A stretch of DNA of 47,324 nt from Pseudomonadota bacterium (GCA_021848545.1 JAJZUL010000025.1:1-47324); one strand, 5' to 3'; counted from the first letter of the stretch, positions 7,821 to 18,594 are shown. Program-made: numbers and translations. Notes: generated from the sequence alone by a model not told the origin.

Positions 7821-7856
7821 TAGAGCCGGATGGCAACCGCTTAAGGACGGCGAAGC

Positions 7857-8267
7857 ATGGACGATTTGCAAAAGAGCGCTTTGACGGCCCTGTCGGGAAT
7901 GAACGCCCAGGCCGAGCGTCTGCGGGTCATTTCGGAAAACCTCGCCAATGCCGATTCCCTGGCCCAGACCCCCGGCGGTCTGCCCTATCGGCGCAAGGTG
8001 GTGACCTTCAAGGACGTGCTCAACCAGAGCACCGGGGTCGAAAAGGTCGAAATCAACCATATCCTGCCGGATATGAGCAAGTTTCAGCGCCGCTACGATC
8101 CCCATTATCCGTCCGCCGACCGCAATGGCTACGTGCTGGTGCCCAACGTCAATCCTCTGGTCGAACTGATGGACATGAAGGAAGCGCAGCGCAGCTACCA
8201 GGCCAATCTCGACGTGGTCAGCACCTCGCGTTCGATGTTGCAGCAGACCGTGCAATTGCTGCGCTGA
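7857..8267 (+). CDS. flgC: Flagellar basal-body rod protein FlgC
   Basis: 136 residues. Proximal rod subunit adjoining FlgB. N-terminal signature SGMNAQAERLRVISENLANADS and the C-terminal family block GYVLVPNVNPLVELMDMKEAQRSYQANLDVVSTSRSMLQQTVQLLR are both intact. Follows flgB by 36 bases with an AAGGACGG ribosome site region. Confidence 0.97.
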   Translation: MDDLQKSALTALSGMNAQAERLRVISENLANADSLAQTPGGLPYRRKVVTFKDVLNQSTGVEKVEINHILPDMSKFQRRYDPHYPSADRNGYVLVPNVNPLVELMDMKEAQRSYQANLDVVSTSRSMLQQTVQLLR

Positions 8268-8374
8268 TCGGGGATGGTTTCGTTTCGATGGGGCCGCGGT
8301 GTAAACTGCCCCCGTAGGATGTCGGGCGCCGGCCGAACGGGAGGCCGACGGGAGTTTTCGAGGGGCATACGGCA

Positions 8375-8695
8375 ATGAGTACCATCAGCAACGCCATCAA
8401 TGCCTATCAGGCGTTGTCCAAGGCGGTAACGTTGGAGAACACGGCGTCGACCGATCCGGCGGCGACCGACCATGCGGCATCGAGTTTCGCCAGCGTTCTC
8501 AAGGACGCCACCAAGACCTCGATCAACACCATGAAAAACGCGGAAAACGAGACCGCCGCCGCCATCGCCGGCAAGGCCGACATCCGCGAGGTGGTCGCCG
8601 CCGTCACCAATGCCGAATTGACCCTGCAGACGGTGGTCAACGTTCGCGACAAGGTGATCAGCGCCTATAACGACATCATCCGTATGCCAGTGTGA
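8375..8695 (+). CDS. fliE: Flagellar hook-basal body complex protein FliE
   Basis: 106 residues. FliE joins the MS ring to the rod and is the first rod-type substrate exported. The conserved C-terminal half is present: SFASVLKDATKTSINTMKNAEN...IREVVAAVTNAELTLQTVVNVRDKVISAYNDIIRMPV. A 107-base gap separates it from flgC; I see no clear promoter in it, and the same operon order is common in this class. Confidence 0.95.
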   Translation: MSTISNAINAYQALSKAVTLENTASTDPAATDHAASSFASVLKDATKTSINTMKNAENETAAAIAGKADIREVVAAVTNAELTLQTVVNVRDKVISAYNDIIRMPV

Positions 8696-8713
8696 GAAAT
8701 CCGGGTTAGAGTC

Positions 8714-8980
8714 ATGACGGAAGGCCAGCTGCTCGACATCGCGCGCCAGGGCGTCTGGACCATGGTGGTGATCTCGGCCCCGGTTTTGCTGGTCGGTCTG
8801 GCGGTCGGGCTGGTGATTTCGGTGATCCAGGCGGTCACCCAATTGCAGGAATCCACCCTGACCTTCGTGCCCAAGGCGCTGGCGATGTTCATCGCCCTGG
8901 TCATATTCCTGCCGTTCATGATCAATACCCTGAGCGATTACTGGCGCATGCTGCTCAACCGCATGATGGCCGGCGGCTAG
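8714..8980 (+). CDS. fliQ: Flagellar export gate protein FliQ
   Basis: 88 residues with two transmembrane helices (about 16-38 and 52-74). Part of the FliPQR export gate. Family pattern seen: LDIARQGVWTMVVISAPVLLVGLAVGLVISVIQAVTQLQESTLTFVPKALA. Its TAG stop is the first part of a 13-bp hairpin that separates it from fliR, so the operon may be attenuated here. Confidence 0.96.
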   Translation: MTEGQLLDIARQGVWTMVVISAPVLLVGLAVGLVISVIQAVTQLQESTLTFVPKALAMFIALVIFLPFMINTLSDYWRMLLNRMMAGG

Positions 8981-9010
8981 ATCGCGATGCAGGGTTTCTG
9001 CATCGCGATC
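8978..9010 (+). repeat. Hairpin element starting at the fliQ stop codon
   Basis: 13-bp perfect stem GATCGCGATGCAG (8980-8992) with CTGCATCGCGATC (8998-9010), loop GGTTT. The fliQ stop TAG (8978-8980) overlaps its first base. Core GATGCA and the TAG boundary are shared with the elements at 4132, 5521 and 33825. No T-run follows, so a full terminator is doubtful within this operon. Confidence 0.8.
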
Positions 9011-9066
9011 CGGCCGTTTCGTCTCCGCCCCTGCCGGGCGGGCGCCCCCGCTCCGGGGATGCCGCC

Positions 9067-9831
9067 GTGCTGAACCAGATTCTCAATCTCAATGTCTATG
9101 ATTTCCTGATGATCTTCGTGCGCATCGGCGCGGCGTTGATGGTCATGGTCGGTTTCGGCGGACTCATGGTGCCGGTCCGCGTGCGTCTGCTGTTCGCCCT
9201 GGTTTTTTCCGTGGCGCTGATGCCGGTGTTGGGGCCGTTGCTGCCGGCGCGGCCGGCCCAGCCGGCCTCTCTGACCCTGCTGATCTTCGAAGAGGCGACG
9301 ATCGGCCTGTATATGGGGCTGATCAGCCAGTTCCTTATCACCGCCGTGCAACTGGCCGGCGCCTTCATGAGTTTTCTGATCGGCATCAGCAACGCGTTTT
9401 CCTTTGACGACATCGCCAATCAGCAAAGCGAGGTGCTGACCACTTTCTTAACCAATCTGGCGCTGGTGGCGATCTTCATCACCGGTCTCGATCACCTGAT
9501 GCTGCGCGCGCTGGTCGATTCCTATTCCCTGTTCCCGCCGGGCAAGCCGTTGTTTCTGAACGATTTCTCGTCTGTTCTGGCGCGGACCCTGTCGGCAAGC
9601 TTCGTCATGGGCCTGCGTCTGGCCGCGCCCCTGCTGGTGTTCGGGCTGGTGTTCTATGCCGGCATGGGCCTGCTGTCGCGGCTGGTGCCGCAGATGCAGG
9701 TGTTCTTCGTCGCCATGCCGATACAGGTGCTGTTCGGCCTGTGGCTGGTGATGGTGTCGCTGCCGGTGGTCGTTCTGGTGTTTCTGCGCTATTTCGCCAA
9801 TGGCATCGGCGCCTATGTGGCGCCGGGCTGA
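9067..9831 (+). CDS. fliR: Flagellar export gate protein FliR
   Basis: 254 residues, about six transmembrane helices, third component of the FliPQR gate. Begins with GTG (VLNQILNLNVYDFLMIFVRIGAALMVM...) and carries the family stretch LIFEEATIGLYMGLISQFLITAVQLAGAFMSFLIG and the C-terminal LLSRLVPQMQVFFVAMPIQVLFGLWLVM block. 86 bases after fliQ, 19 before flhB. Confidence 0.96.
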   Translation: MLNQILNLNVYDFLMIFVRIGAALMVMVGFGGLMVPVRVRLLFALVFSVALMPVLGPLLPARPAQPASLTLLIFEEATIGLYMGLISQFLITAVQLAGAFMSFLIGISNAFSFDDIANQQSEVLTTFLTNLALVAIFITGLDHLMLRALVDSYSLFPPGKPLFLNDFSSVLARTLSASFVMGLRLAAPLLVFGLVFYAGMGLLSRLVPQMQVFFVAMPIQVLFGLWLVMVSLPVVVLVFLRYFANGIGAYVAPG

Positions 9832-9850
9832 TACGGAAGGGAGGTGACGG

Positions 9851-10924
9851 ATGGCCGCCGAAGACGACGGCAAAACAGAGAAACCGACACCGAAGAAGCT
9901 GGACGAGGCGCGCGAAAAGGGCGACGTCGCCCAGTCGCAGGAGATTCGCCTGTGGGCGTCCATCGCCGGCGGTTTCGTCATGATCGTCTTTCTGGGGCCG
10001 CTGATCGCGGGCAACGTGGCCAACGCGATCGCGCCGATACTGGAACATTTCGCCACCACCCCGGTCGACCGGATCGACGATCTGCAAACGCTGGTCCTTC
10101 ATCTGGGGTTGGCGGTCATGAAGGCGCTGGCCTGGCCGTTCGCGGCGGTCATCCTGGTCAGCCTGGTCGCCCTGGTGGGACAGACCCAGGGATTCCTGTG
10201 GGTGCCGTCCAAGCTGGTCCCCGATTTCAACCGGTTGAATCCGATCGAGAACATCCAGCGGATGGTCTCCCTCCAGCAGGTGGTGGATCTGGTCAAGCAA
10301 TTGGCCAAGCTGGGGGTGGTCGCGACGGTCCTTTACATCATCATCAAGACCGAGATGGGGGAATACGGCAACCTGCCCCGGATCAGCCTGGGCGGCGTCA
10401 TGCGCTACGCCAGGGACAAGATATTCATCCTGTTTCTGACGGTCCTGGTGGTGGCGACCCTGATCGCCGCCAGCGATTACCTGTTCCAACGGTGGCGCTT
10501 CACCGAAAAAATGAAGATGTCCAAGCAGGATATCCGGGACGAGCACAAGCAGTCCGAAGGCGATCCCATGGTCAAGGGCAAGCTGCGCAACCTGCGGGCG
10601 AAGCGTGCCCGTCAGCGGATGATGCAGGCGGTGCCCGAAGCCGACGTGGTGGTGACCAACCCCACCCATTTCGCGGTGGCGTTGAAATACGACATGGATA
10701 CCATGCCGGCGCCGATGCTGGTGGCCAAGGGGGCCGATCTGATCGCCAAGCGCATCCGCGACGTGGCCGAGGAAAACGAGATTCCGGTGGTCGAAAACCC
10801 GCCTTTGGCCCGCGCGCTGTATGCCACCGTCGAACTGGACCAGGAAATCCCGCCCGAACATTATAAGGCGGTGGCCGAGGTAATCGGCTATGTCATGCGC
10901 CTGAAAGGCAAGCTGGCGCGGTGA
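9851..10924 (+). CDS. flhB: Flagellar export switch protein FlhB
   Basis: 357 residues. Controls substrate switching of flagellar type III export. N-terminus EKPTPKKLDEAREKGDVAQSQEI is diagnostic; four transmembrane helices lie between about residues 30 and 215. The autocleavage motif NPTH is at residues 270-273 (VVTNPTHFAVALKYD), followed by the conserved cytoplasmic C-domain. A good GGGAGGTGA site precedes the ATG. The stop overlaps the cckA start as GTGA. A second copy of the C-domain is encoded across the divergent region (6899-7231). Confidence 0.97.
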   Translation: MAAEDDGKTEKPTPKKLDEAREKGDVAQSQEIRLWASIAGGFVMIVFLGPLIAGNVANAIAPILEHFATTPVDRIDDLQTLVLHLGLAVMKALAWPFAAVILVSLVALVGQTQGFLWVPSKLVPDFNRLNPIENIQRMVSLQQVVDLVKQLAKLGVVATVLYIIIKTEMGEYGNLPRISLGGVMRYARDKIFILFLTVLVVATLIAASDYLFQRWRFTEKMKMSKQDIRDEHKQSEGDPMVKGKLRNLRAKRARQRMMQAVPEADVVVTNPTHFAVALKYDMDTMPAPMLVAKGADLIAKRIRDVAEENEIPVVENPPLARALYATVELDQEIPPEHYKAVAEVIGYVMRLKGKLAR

Positions 10925-13380
10925 CGTCCGGCGACGCGGATGGGGGAGGGATGGTTTCGTCACGGCTTTCGCCGATCGGGGTTCTGGGCGTCGCCGTGAT
11001 CGCGTCGGCGGGCTTGGCGGTCGTCGGCGACGCCGCGGGCGCGCTGGCCCTGCCCAGCGCCGCCGCGGCGCTGGTGGCGCTGGCGGCGCTGATCCGTGTC
11101 GGCTTTGGCGCCAGACGCGATCGCGGCGCCGTCGATCGCGCCGCTTTCCTGGCCGCCGCCCTGGAACGGGAAGGGGTGGCGCGGCTGGTGGTGACGGCGG
11201 ACGGGGCCGAGGTGTTTCGCAGCCGCGCGGCCCACCGCGTGCTGGGACCGGCCGCCGACCCGCTGGCGGTTCTGGCCGAACGGGCGGTCGATAACGAGCA
11301 TGCGCTGGGCGAGATCGAGCGCTTGCGGGCCGCCGCCGCTGCCGGCGTTTTTCTTCGGGCCGATCTGGCGCTGGGCCTGCCGGGCGGCGGTCGCGAATGG
11401 TACGCGGTGGAGGTTCGGCACCTGGAGAGCGCCGGCGGGTGGCTGTGGCAGGCCACCGATGTCAGCGCCCGGCGCGCCGTGGACGATACGTTGCGCCGTG
11501 AAATCGAATTCCTGGGCGATTTCGTCGATCTGTTGCCGGTGGGATGTTACTCCGCCGACGTGTCGGGGAGCGTGCGCTGGGTCAATCAGCGTCTGGCCGA
11601 ATGGCTGGGCCGCCAGCCGGCCGATCTGATGGGGCGGCCCTTGTCCGAGGTGCTGGGAACGGAACCCGATCCCGAGGGCGGACGGACCGAACTCAGCATC
11701 AAGGGGCGCGGCGACGAGGTGTTCCAGGCGGTGGTGGCCCATTCCGTCTTCGACGATGGCGGTGAGATGTTCACCCGTTCGGTGGTGATGCGCGATCTGG
11801 TGCCCGAGCGTCAGTGGGAACGGGCCTTGCGTTCGGCCGAGCGCCGGTTCCGCTGGCTGTTCGACGATGCGCCGGTGGGCATCGCCCTGGTGGACCTGGA
11901 CGGGGTGATCGGCACCTGCAATCTCGCTTTGCAGGCCATGCTGGGGATCGGTTCGGACCAGATGGCGGGGCGGCCGGTGGCCGAGTATATCGCCCCCGAC
12001 CAGCGGGCCGAGGCCGCCGAGCAATTGGCGAAGGTGCTGGGCGGGTCGCTGGCCGGCACCCATCTCGACGTCCGTCTGAAGGGGCGCCGCGATCTGATCG
12101 CCCAATTGTTCGTCAGTCCCACCCACGAGGATGGCGATATCTCCGGTCTGGTGATCCATTTCATCGACGCCACCGAGCAACGCAATCTGGAATTGCAGTT
12201 CGCCCAGTCCCAGAAGATGCAGGCCATGGGGCAGCTCGCCGGCGGCGTCGCCCATGATTTCAACAATCTGCTGACCGCCATGATCGGCTTCTGCGATCTG
12301 CTGCTGCAGCGCCACGGCCCCGGCGATCCCAGTTTCGCCGACATCATGCAGGTCCGCCAGAACGCCAACCGCGCCGCCAGCCTGGTGCGTCAGCTTCTGG
12401 CCTTTTCGCGGCGTCAGGCGTTGCAGCCGCGCCTGCTCAACGTCACCGATTCCCTGGCCGACCTGTCCAATCTGCTGCGCCGGCTGCTGGGCGAGACCAT
12501 CGAGCTGCGCATCGTTCACGGTCGCCATCTGGGGCCGGTGCGGGTCGATCCCGGCCAGTTCGATCAGGTCATCATCAATCTTGCCGTCAACGCCCGCGAC
12601 GCCATGCCCGGCGGCGGGACGCTGACCATCCGCACCAACGCCGTCCAGGTGGCCGATCCGGTGCAGCGCGGCCCCGAATTGATGCCGCCCGGCGATTACA
12701 TCCTGATCGAGGTTTCGGACACCGGCACCGGCATGCCCGGGGAGACCATCGCCCGCATCTTCGAGCCGTTCTTTTCCACCAAGGAGGTGGGGGCCGGCAC
12801 CGGACTGGGCCTGTCCACCGTCTACGGCATCGTGCGGCAGACCGACGGCTTCATTTTCGTCGCCAGCGAACTCGGGCAGGGCACCACTTTTTCCATCTAT
12901 CTGCCGAAAAGCGCGGGCGCGGCCGAAGGGGTCGCCACCGTTCCATCGGTGCCGCCGCCGGCCGTTCCGGCCCCCGACGGCTCTTTCGACGAGACCGATG
13001 CCGATCTGACCGGCAGCGGCACCGTGCTGTTGGTGGAGGACGAGGATGCCGTGCGCATGTTCGGCGCCCGCGCCCTCAAGAACAAGGGCTATCGGGTGAT
13101 CGAGGCCCGGTCCGGCGAACAGGCCCTCGACGTGCTGCGCGGCGACGAGCCCGTCAACGTCCTGGTTTCCGACGTGGTCATGCCGGGCATGGACGGCATC
13201 ACCCTGGCCCGTCTGGTGCGTCTGGAACGACCCCATATCCGGGTGATTTTGATCTCCGGCTATTCCGAGGACGTGTCGCGCGACGGCATCGATCCCAGCG
13301 ACGGCATCCATTTCCTGCCCAAGCCGTTTTCGCTGAAGCAACTGGCGGGCGCCGTCAAGCAGGTGCTGAGCGCCGGCTGA
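10921..13380 (+). CDS. cckA: CckA-type hybrid sensor histidine kinase
   Basis: 819 residues. In alphaproteobacteria CckA passes phosphate through ChpT to CtrA and CpdR and so governs cell cycle and motility. Order of domains: two N-terminal membrane helices (about 17-60), PAS-like regions (about 180-290 and 300-420), HisKA with H445 in [20 protein letters not shown], HATPase with [23 protein letters not shown] and [11 protein letters not shown], a proline-rich linker, and a receiver with D751 in [13 protein letters not shown] and the LPKPFSL lysine. The GTG start overlaps flhB as GTGA; ATG 10951 is a less likely alternative. Assignment as CckA rests on architecture and length. Being coupled to a flagellar operon links the CtrA pathway with motility genes. 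Confidence 0.9.
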   Translation: MTSGDADGGGMVSSRLSPIGVLGVAVIASAGLAVVGDAAGALALPSAAAALVALAALIRVGFGARRDRGAVDRAAFLAAALEREGVARLVVTADGAEVFRSRAAHRVLGPAADPLAVLAERAVDNEHALGEIERLRAAAAAGVFLRADLALGLPGGGREWYAVEVRHLESAGGWLWQATDVSARRAVDDTLRREIEFLGDFVDLLPVGCYSADVSGSVRWVNQRLAEWLGRQPADLMGRPLSEVLGTEPDPEGGRTELSIKGRGDEVFQAVVAHSVFDDGGEMFTRSVVMRDLVPERQWERALRSAERRFRWLFDDAPVGIALVDLDGVIGTCNLALQAMLGIGSDQMAGRPVAEYIAPDQRAEAAEQLAKVLGGSLAGTHLDVRLKGRRDLIAQLFVSPTHEDGDISGLVIHFIDATEQRNLELQFAQSQKMQAMGQLAGGVAHDFNNLLTAMIGFCDLLLQRHGPGDPSFADIMQVRQNANRAASLVRQLLAFSRRQALQPRLLNVTDSLADLSNLLRRLLGETIELRIVHGRHLGPVRVDPGQFDQVIINLAVNARDAMPGGGTLTIRTNAVQVADPVQRGPELMPPGDYILIEVSDTGTGMPGETIARIFEPFFSTKEVGAGTGLGLSTVYGIVRQTDGFIFVASELGQGTTFSIYLPKSAGAAEGVATVPSVPPPAVPAPDGSFDETDADLTGSGTVLLVEDEDAVRMFGARALKNKGYRVIEARSGEQALDVLRGDEPVNVLVSDVVMPGMDGITLARLVRLERPHIRVILISGYSEDVSRDGIDPSDGIHFLPKPFSLKQLAGAVKQVLSAG

Positions 13381-13399
13381 TACCGCCCGGCGCTCAAAA

Positions 13400-13414
13400 G
13401 AACGTTATGCGAAC
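13400..13414. promoter_or_regulatory. LexA box upstream of recA
   Basis: GAAC (13400-13403), seven bases GTTATGC, GAAC (13411-13414): the alphaproteobacterial SOS box GAAC-N7-GAAC (GTTC-N7-GTTC on the other strand). It ends eight bases before the proposed -35 of recA. Confidence 0.8.
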
Positions 13415-13422
13415 ATTCCCCC

Positions 13423-13451
13423 TTGCCGTATCGGAACAAATGAGGTACATC
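13423..13451 (+). promoter_or_regulatory. Predicted recA promoter
   Basis: -35 TTGCCG (13423-13428), 17-base spacer, -10 TACATC (13446-13451), 50 bases before the recA ATG. Matches the housekeeping sigma-70 pattern moderately and sits just downstream of the LexA box. Confidence 0.5.
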
Positions 13452-13501
13452 AAAGCGCGTTGCATCCTTATCCCGGATCGCCTTTAGTAGGAGGGACGGC
13501 T

Positions 13502-14578
13502 ATGTCGCAGGCCACGTTGCGTCTCGTAGACAAGGATACCATGGACAGACAAAAGGCTCTGGACGCCGCCCTCGGTCAGATCGAGCGCGCGTTCGGCAAG
13601 GGATCGATCATGCGCCTCGGCCAGAAGGAGCATGTGGAGACCGACGTGATCTCCACCGGCTCGCTGGGCCTCGATCTGGCGCTGGGCATCGGCGGCGTGC
13701 CGCGCGGACGCATCATCGAGGTCTATGGTCCGGAAAGCTCGGGAAAGACCACGCTGGCCCTGCATGTGGTGGCCGAAGCCCAGAAGGCCGGCGGCACCTG
13801 CGCCTTCGTCGATGCCGAGCACGCCCTCGATCCAATCTATGCCCGCAAGCTGGGGGTCAATCTCGACGATCTGCTGATCAGCCAGCCCGATGCCGGCGAA
13901 CAGGCCCTCGAGATCGCCGACACCCTGGTGCGGTCCGGCGCGGTGGATGTGCTGGTGATCGATTCGGTCGCGGCCCTGGTGCCCCGGGCCGAACTGGAAG
14001 GCGAAATGGGCGACAGCCATGTCGGCCTGCATGCCCGGCTGATGAGCCAGGCTTTGCGCAAGCTGACCGGGTCGGTGTCGAAATCCCATTGCATCGTCAT
14101 CTTCATCAACCAGATCCGCATGAAGATCGGCGTGATGTTCGGCAATCCCGAAACCACCACCGGCGGCAACGCCCTGAAATTCTACGCCTCGGTGCGTCTG
14201 GAAATCCGCCGCGTCGGCTCCATCAAGGAACGTGACGAGGTGACCGGCAACCAGACCCGGGTCAAGGTGGTGAAGAACAAGCTGGCCCCGCCGTTCAAGG
14301 TGGTCGATTTCGACATCATGTACGGCGAAGGCGTGTCCAAGACCGGCGAATTGATCGATCTGGGCGTCAAGGCGGGGGTGGTGGAGAAATCGGGGGCCTG
14401 GTTCTCCTACAACTCCACCCGTATCGGCCAGGGCCGCGAGAACGCCAAGGTCTATTTGCGGGAGCATCCCGACGTCGCCGCCGAAATCGAATCGGTCATT
14501 CGCGGTCAGGCCGGCCAGATCGCCGAGGCCATGGCCGGCGGCCCCGGCGATCTCGACGGGGTTTCGGTCGAGGATTGA
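13502..14578 (+). CDS. recA: Recombinase RecA
   Basis: 358 residues, normal length. ATP-dependent strand exchange and SOS co-protease. Walker [10 protein letters not shown], the MAW-type region [23 protein letters not shown], Walker [14 protein letters not shown]1 [11 protein letters not shown] and L2 [32 protein letters not shown] are intact. Start ATG 13502 ([10 protein letters not shown]) follows GGAGGGA; an upstream in-frame ATG at 13460 is ignored. The LexA box at 13400 indicates SOS control. No recX follows; instead a restriction-modification island is found downstream. Confidence 0.99.
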   Translation: MSQATLRLVDKDTMDRQKALDAALGQIERAFGKGSIMRLGQKEHVETDVISTGSLGLDLALGIGGVPRGRIIEVYGPESSGKTTLALHVVAEAQKAGGTCAFVDAEHALDPIYARKLGVNLDDLLISQPDAGEQALEIADTLVRSGAVDVLVIDSVAALVPRAELEGEMGDSHVGLHARLMSQALRKLTGSVSKSHCIVIFINQIRMKIGVMFGNPETTTGGNALKFYASVRLEIRRVGSIKERDEVTGNQTRVKVVKNKLAPPFKVVDFDIMYGEGVSKTGELIDLGVKAGVVEKSGAWFSYNSTRIGQGRENAKVYLREHPDVAAEIESVIRGQAGQIAEAMAGGPGDLDGVSVED

Positions 14579-14632
14579 TGGGGGAGCGGCGCTGCGGGTG
14601 GCTCGCCCGCGTCCGGCTCTACAAAAAAGGCG

Positions 14633-14665
14633 GCGAGAAGTGCCGGCGGCAACCGGCGCTCTCGC
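14633..14665 (+). terminator. Probable recA transcript-end hairpin
   Basis: GCGAGAAGTGCCGG pairs with CCGGCGCTCTCGC (imperfect stem of about 13 pairs, short loop). No T-run follows, so termination strength is uncertain. It lies 55 bases after the recA stop and before the restriction-modification island. Confidence 0.45.
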
Positions 14666-14719
14666 CTAACCACAACCAGCCTTTCAAGGAGGCGCGGCAA
14701 TGGCTGTGGACACTTTTAC

Positions 14720-15538
14720 ATGGCGAATCACCAAGATCCAGATCCGGACAACGGGGGGGAAGAACTCGAGGGTGAGGGGAATGGCGTTGACGACATTACG
14801 CTCCGCCCCGGGCCTAACGCTGACGTCCCCGCCGACATCGAGCGATATATCAACGCCGAAGTGCGGGCTCTATACGACGTGTACAGCTACCGGCACGCGG
14901 CCGCAATTTTAGCTACCGCCTTTCCGATTGAGTTGGCCGAGATCCAAGCAGCCTTACTTGCTTTCCGTATCACCACACGGGACATTGGAATGCCTGGGGG
15001 GAATGAATCGGACGTGCCGAAGAAGTTTTCCCAAATTTTGCGCCCGGCTGGCTGGGTCGAATCTCGAATTCAAGGCGACTTGCTTGTGAGGATGCAGGAA
15101 TATGGTGAACAGTTTTTGGACAATGGCAAGGCAATAAAGGTAAAACACCCGGACCATCAGGCGCGAATTATAAACAATTTTATAGATGGACACAAAATAG
15201 ATTATGTAAAAGGTCGCGTTGCATTCGACCTTGAGTGGAATTCGAAGGACCAAACCTTCGATAGAGATCTGTATGCCCTACGGGCTTTCCATGAATGTGG
15301 CTTGATCAGTGCCGGTATTATGGTAACGCGCAGCGAAAAGCTAAATCCTGTCTTTGACGTTGTGCCTCAACTGAACAAGGCCGGCGAGGATGTTGGCAAG
15401 ACCGTAAGAGCAAAATACGGTGCCAGTACGACATGGATGGGTAAGCTCCTATATCGGCTTAACGCCGGCAGGCACGGCGGTTGCCCCGTTCTGGTGTTCG
15501 GTATCACGCCAAGACTTATTGAGGATTGGAACCCATAA
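14720..15538 (+). CDS. BglII/BstYI-like type II restriction endonuclease
   Basis: 272 residues. A PD-(D/E)XK-type nuclease is suggested by D161...E172-W-N174 in IDYVKGRVAFDLEWNSKDQTF followed by FDRDLYALRAFHECGLISAGIMVTR; the D-Xn-E-x-N/Q arrangement and following block resemble BglII/BstYI enzymes (active site D, E, Q). Recognition site cannot be read from sequence. The adjoining MT-A70 methylase starts three bases after the stop, supporting a restriction-modification pair. The gene is clearly AT-richer than its surroundings (around 15100-15350 especially), pointing to recent transfer. The ATG at 14720 lacks a nearby ribosome site; a strong GGAGG at 14689-14693 instead serves an out-of-frame ATG at 14700, probably part of the older sequence at the insertion edge. 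Confidence 0.75.
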   Translation: MANHQDPDPDNGGEELEGEGNGVDDITLRPGPNADVPADIERYINAEVRALYDVYSYRHAAAILATAFPIELAEIQAALLAFRITTRDIGMPGGNESDVPKKFSQILRPAGWVESRIQGDLLVRMQEYGEQFLDNGKAIKVKHPDHQARIINNFIDGHKIDYVKGRVAFDLEWNSKDQTFDRDLYALRAFHECGLISAGIMVTRSEKLNPVFDVVPQLNKAGEDVGKTVRAKYGASTTWMGKLLYRLNAGRHGGCPVLVFGITPRLIEDWNP

Positions 15539-15540
15539 TT

Positions 15541-16251
15541 ATGGCGAAAAAGAAGGTCAATACGACATCGGAGGCGGCGCGGGATTTGCTGGCCCGGCAT
15601 GGTGGCGGGCGCTTCCATACCATCCTGGCTGATCCGCCGTGGCAGTTTCAGAACCGGACCGGCAAGATGGCCCCGGAACACAAGCGTTTGTCCCGTTACG
15701 GCACGATGACGCTGGAGGACATTTCGGCACTGCCAGTCGGGCAACTGACGGCTGATACGGCGCATCTCTATTTGTGGGTGCCCAATGCGCTGCTTCCTGA
15801 AGGGTTACGGGTTATGGAAGCCTGGGGTTTCGAGTACAAGAGCAATATCGTATGGCATAAGATCCGCAAAGATGGTGGCCCGGATGGCCGCGGCGTCGGG
15901 TTCTACTTTCGGAACGTTACCGAGCTGGTGCTGTTCGGCGTTCGAGGAAAAAACGCCAGGACACTTGCACCGGGGCGGCGACAAGTGAATTTTCTGGCGA
16001 CTCAGAAACGGGAACACTCTCGCAAGCCGGACGAGTTTTATTCCATTGTTGAGGCGTGTAGCCCAGGGCCTTACTTGGAGCTATTCGCACGTGGGCAGCG
16101 TAACGGGTGGGACGTTTGGGGCAATCAGGCGGAGGAATATTGCCCGACTTGGCCAACCTATTCGAATCACTCACAGGCAGAACGAGAGTTTACGGGTATC
16201 GACATGGTCGCGCTGGGCGCGAAGCGAGCCGGTTCTTCCTTTCGTTCTTAG
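15541..16251 (+). CDS. MT-A70-family DNA N6-adenine methyltransferase (modification partner)
   Basis: 236 residues from ATG 15541 (a TTG at 15526 is in frame). Catalytic motif DPPW appears in FHTILADPPWQFQNRTGK; other MT-A70 family blocks are LYLWVPNALLPEGLRVMEAWGFEYKSNIVWHK, FRNVTELVLFGVRGK, QVNFLATQKREHSRKPDEFYSIVEACSPGPYLELFARGQRNGWDVWGNQ. It probably methylates adenine in the site cut by the upstream nuclease, protecting host DNA. It follows the nuclease by two bases, likely one transcript. Composition is less AT-rich than the nuclease but differs from the neighbours. Confidence 0.88.
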   Translation: MAKKKVNTTSEAARDLLARHGGGRFHTILADPPWQFQNRTGKMAPEHKRLSRYGTMTLEDISALPVGQLTADTAHLYLWVPNALLPEGLRVMEAWGFEYKSNIVWHKIRKDGGPDGRGVGFYFRNVTELVLFGVRGKNARTLAPGRRQVNFLATQKREHSRKPDEFYSIVEACSPGPYLELFARGQRNGWDVWGNQAEEYCPTWPTYSNHSQAEREFTGIDMVALGAKRAGSSFRS

Positions 16252-16302
16252 TCGTCCGTGATTATCCGGCGGGAACGATCAAGGTGGCACGGTCCGAGAA
16301 GC

Positions 16303-16480
16303 CTACCGCTCTTCGGACTTTTCACCGTCCAGGCGCAGCCTGGCCCACGCACAGGCGATCTCGGCCTCGTCGCCCTGAAGCCGAGGATGGCCAGCGCGAT
16401 CACCGTCAGGCCGGTTCCGACGTCACCGCGAAACGGGTCCGGAAAGCCGTTGGAGAAGCGTGGTCCAGCTAAACTCGTAA
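16303..16480 (-). pseudogene. Possible decayed gene remnant
   Basis: Between the methylase and ettA, the minus strand shows a coding-like segment in two frames: one reads DPFRGDVGTGLTVIALAILG (hydrophobic), and about where it stops making sense the next frame continues QGDEAEIACAWARLRLDGE and ends in TAG at 16303. Joined by a one-base shift these would make a single short protein tail. I do not recognise it; it may be a remnant cut by arrival of the restriction-modification island. Weak support. Confidence 0.25.
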
Positions 16481-16541
16481 TAGGTGGTCTTCACTTGGCG
16501 GGCTTGCGGGTGCTTCAGAAGAATGGCCGTGGCCAGGATCG

Positions 16542-18221
<1,680 letters not shown>

Positions 18222-18345
18222 ATCGCTCGATCCTCGAAAATTATCGCCGCCGGTGGGTTTCATCGCTGGGTTCGCCGGGCCGGCGTCGCCGCCTCGACTC
18301 ATGCCGGATTTGGTTGGCCGGTTCAAGGGCGCCGGGAGCGGGGAG

Positions 18346-18499
18346 CAGGGTAATCGGGTGAAGGCGACTTGGAGCGGAGCGACCAGGCCGTTGAGGCCGC
18401 CGTAGCGCAAGCGAGGATAGCCCAGGGAGCGGACGCGACCGCCCGGCGATTGAGGGAAAATATATAACCCAGGGGAAGCGGGTTCACCCGATTCCCCTG
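18346..18499 (+). repeat. MITE-like intergenic repeat, family A, copy 2
   Basis: 154 bp, bounded by CAGGGTAATCGGGTGA (18346-18361) and TCACCCGATTCCCCTG (18484-18499), 15 of 16 bases complementary. The interior shares long identical stretches with the copy at 33953-34138 but lacks about 30 bases (the CGTGCGGAGAGGCTCC segment). The 3' end holds its own hairpin (18468-18501, CCCAGGGGA/TCCCCTGGG). No coding capacity. It occupies the gap between ettA and cydA. Confidence 0.85.
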
Positions 18500-18575
18500 G
18501 GGCGGGGAAGGCCGTTTCGGCCGCTCCGGGCCTTTCCGAAAGCCGGAATTACGCCGCTCTATAAAGTTAGTGTTA

Positions 18576-18594
18576 ATACAGTTCGTCTGTGTAT
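18576..18594. promoter_or_regulatory. Dyad ATACA-N9-TGTAT upstream of cydA
   Basis: An AT-rich inverted repeat 195 bases before cydA, in the only AT-rich stretch of the cyd control region. It could be an operator for an oxygen- or redox-responsive regulator. No FNR-type TTGAT-N4-ATCAA box was found. Confidence 0.3.

Noticed and set aside
14700-14912. 70-residue frame starting MAVDTFTWR with a strong ribosome site
   Set aside because: After about ten codons it becomes a shadow of the nuclease gene. The start may be a relic of a disrupted gene but is not a functional CDS as it stands.
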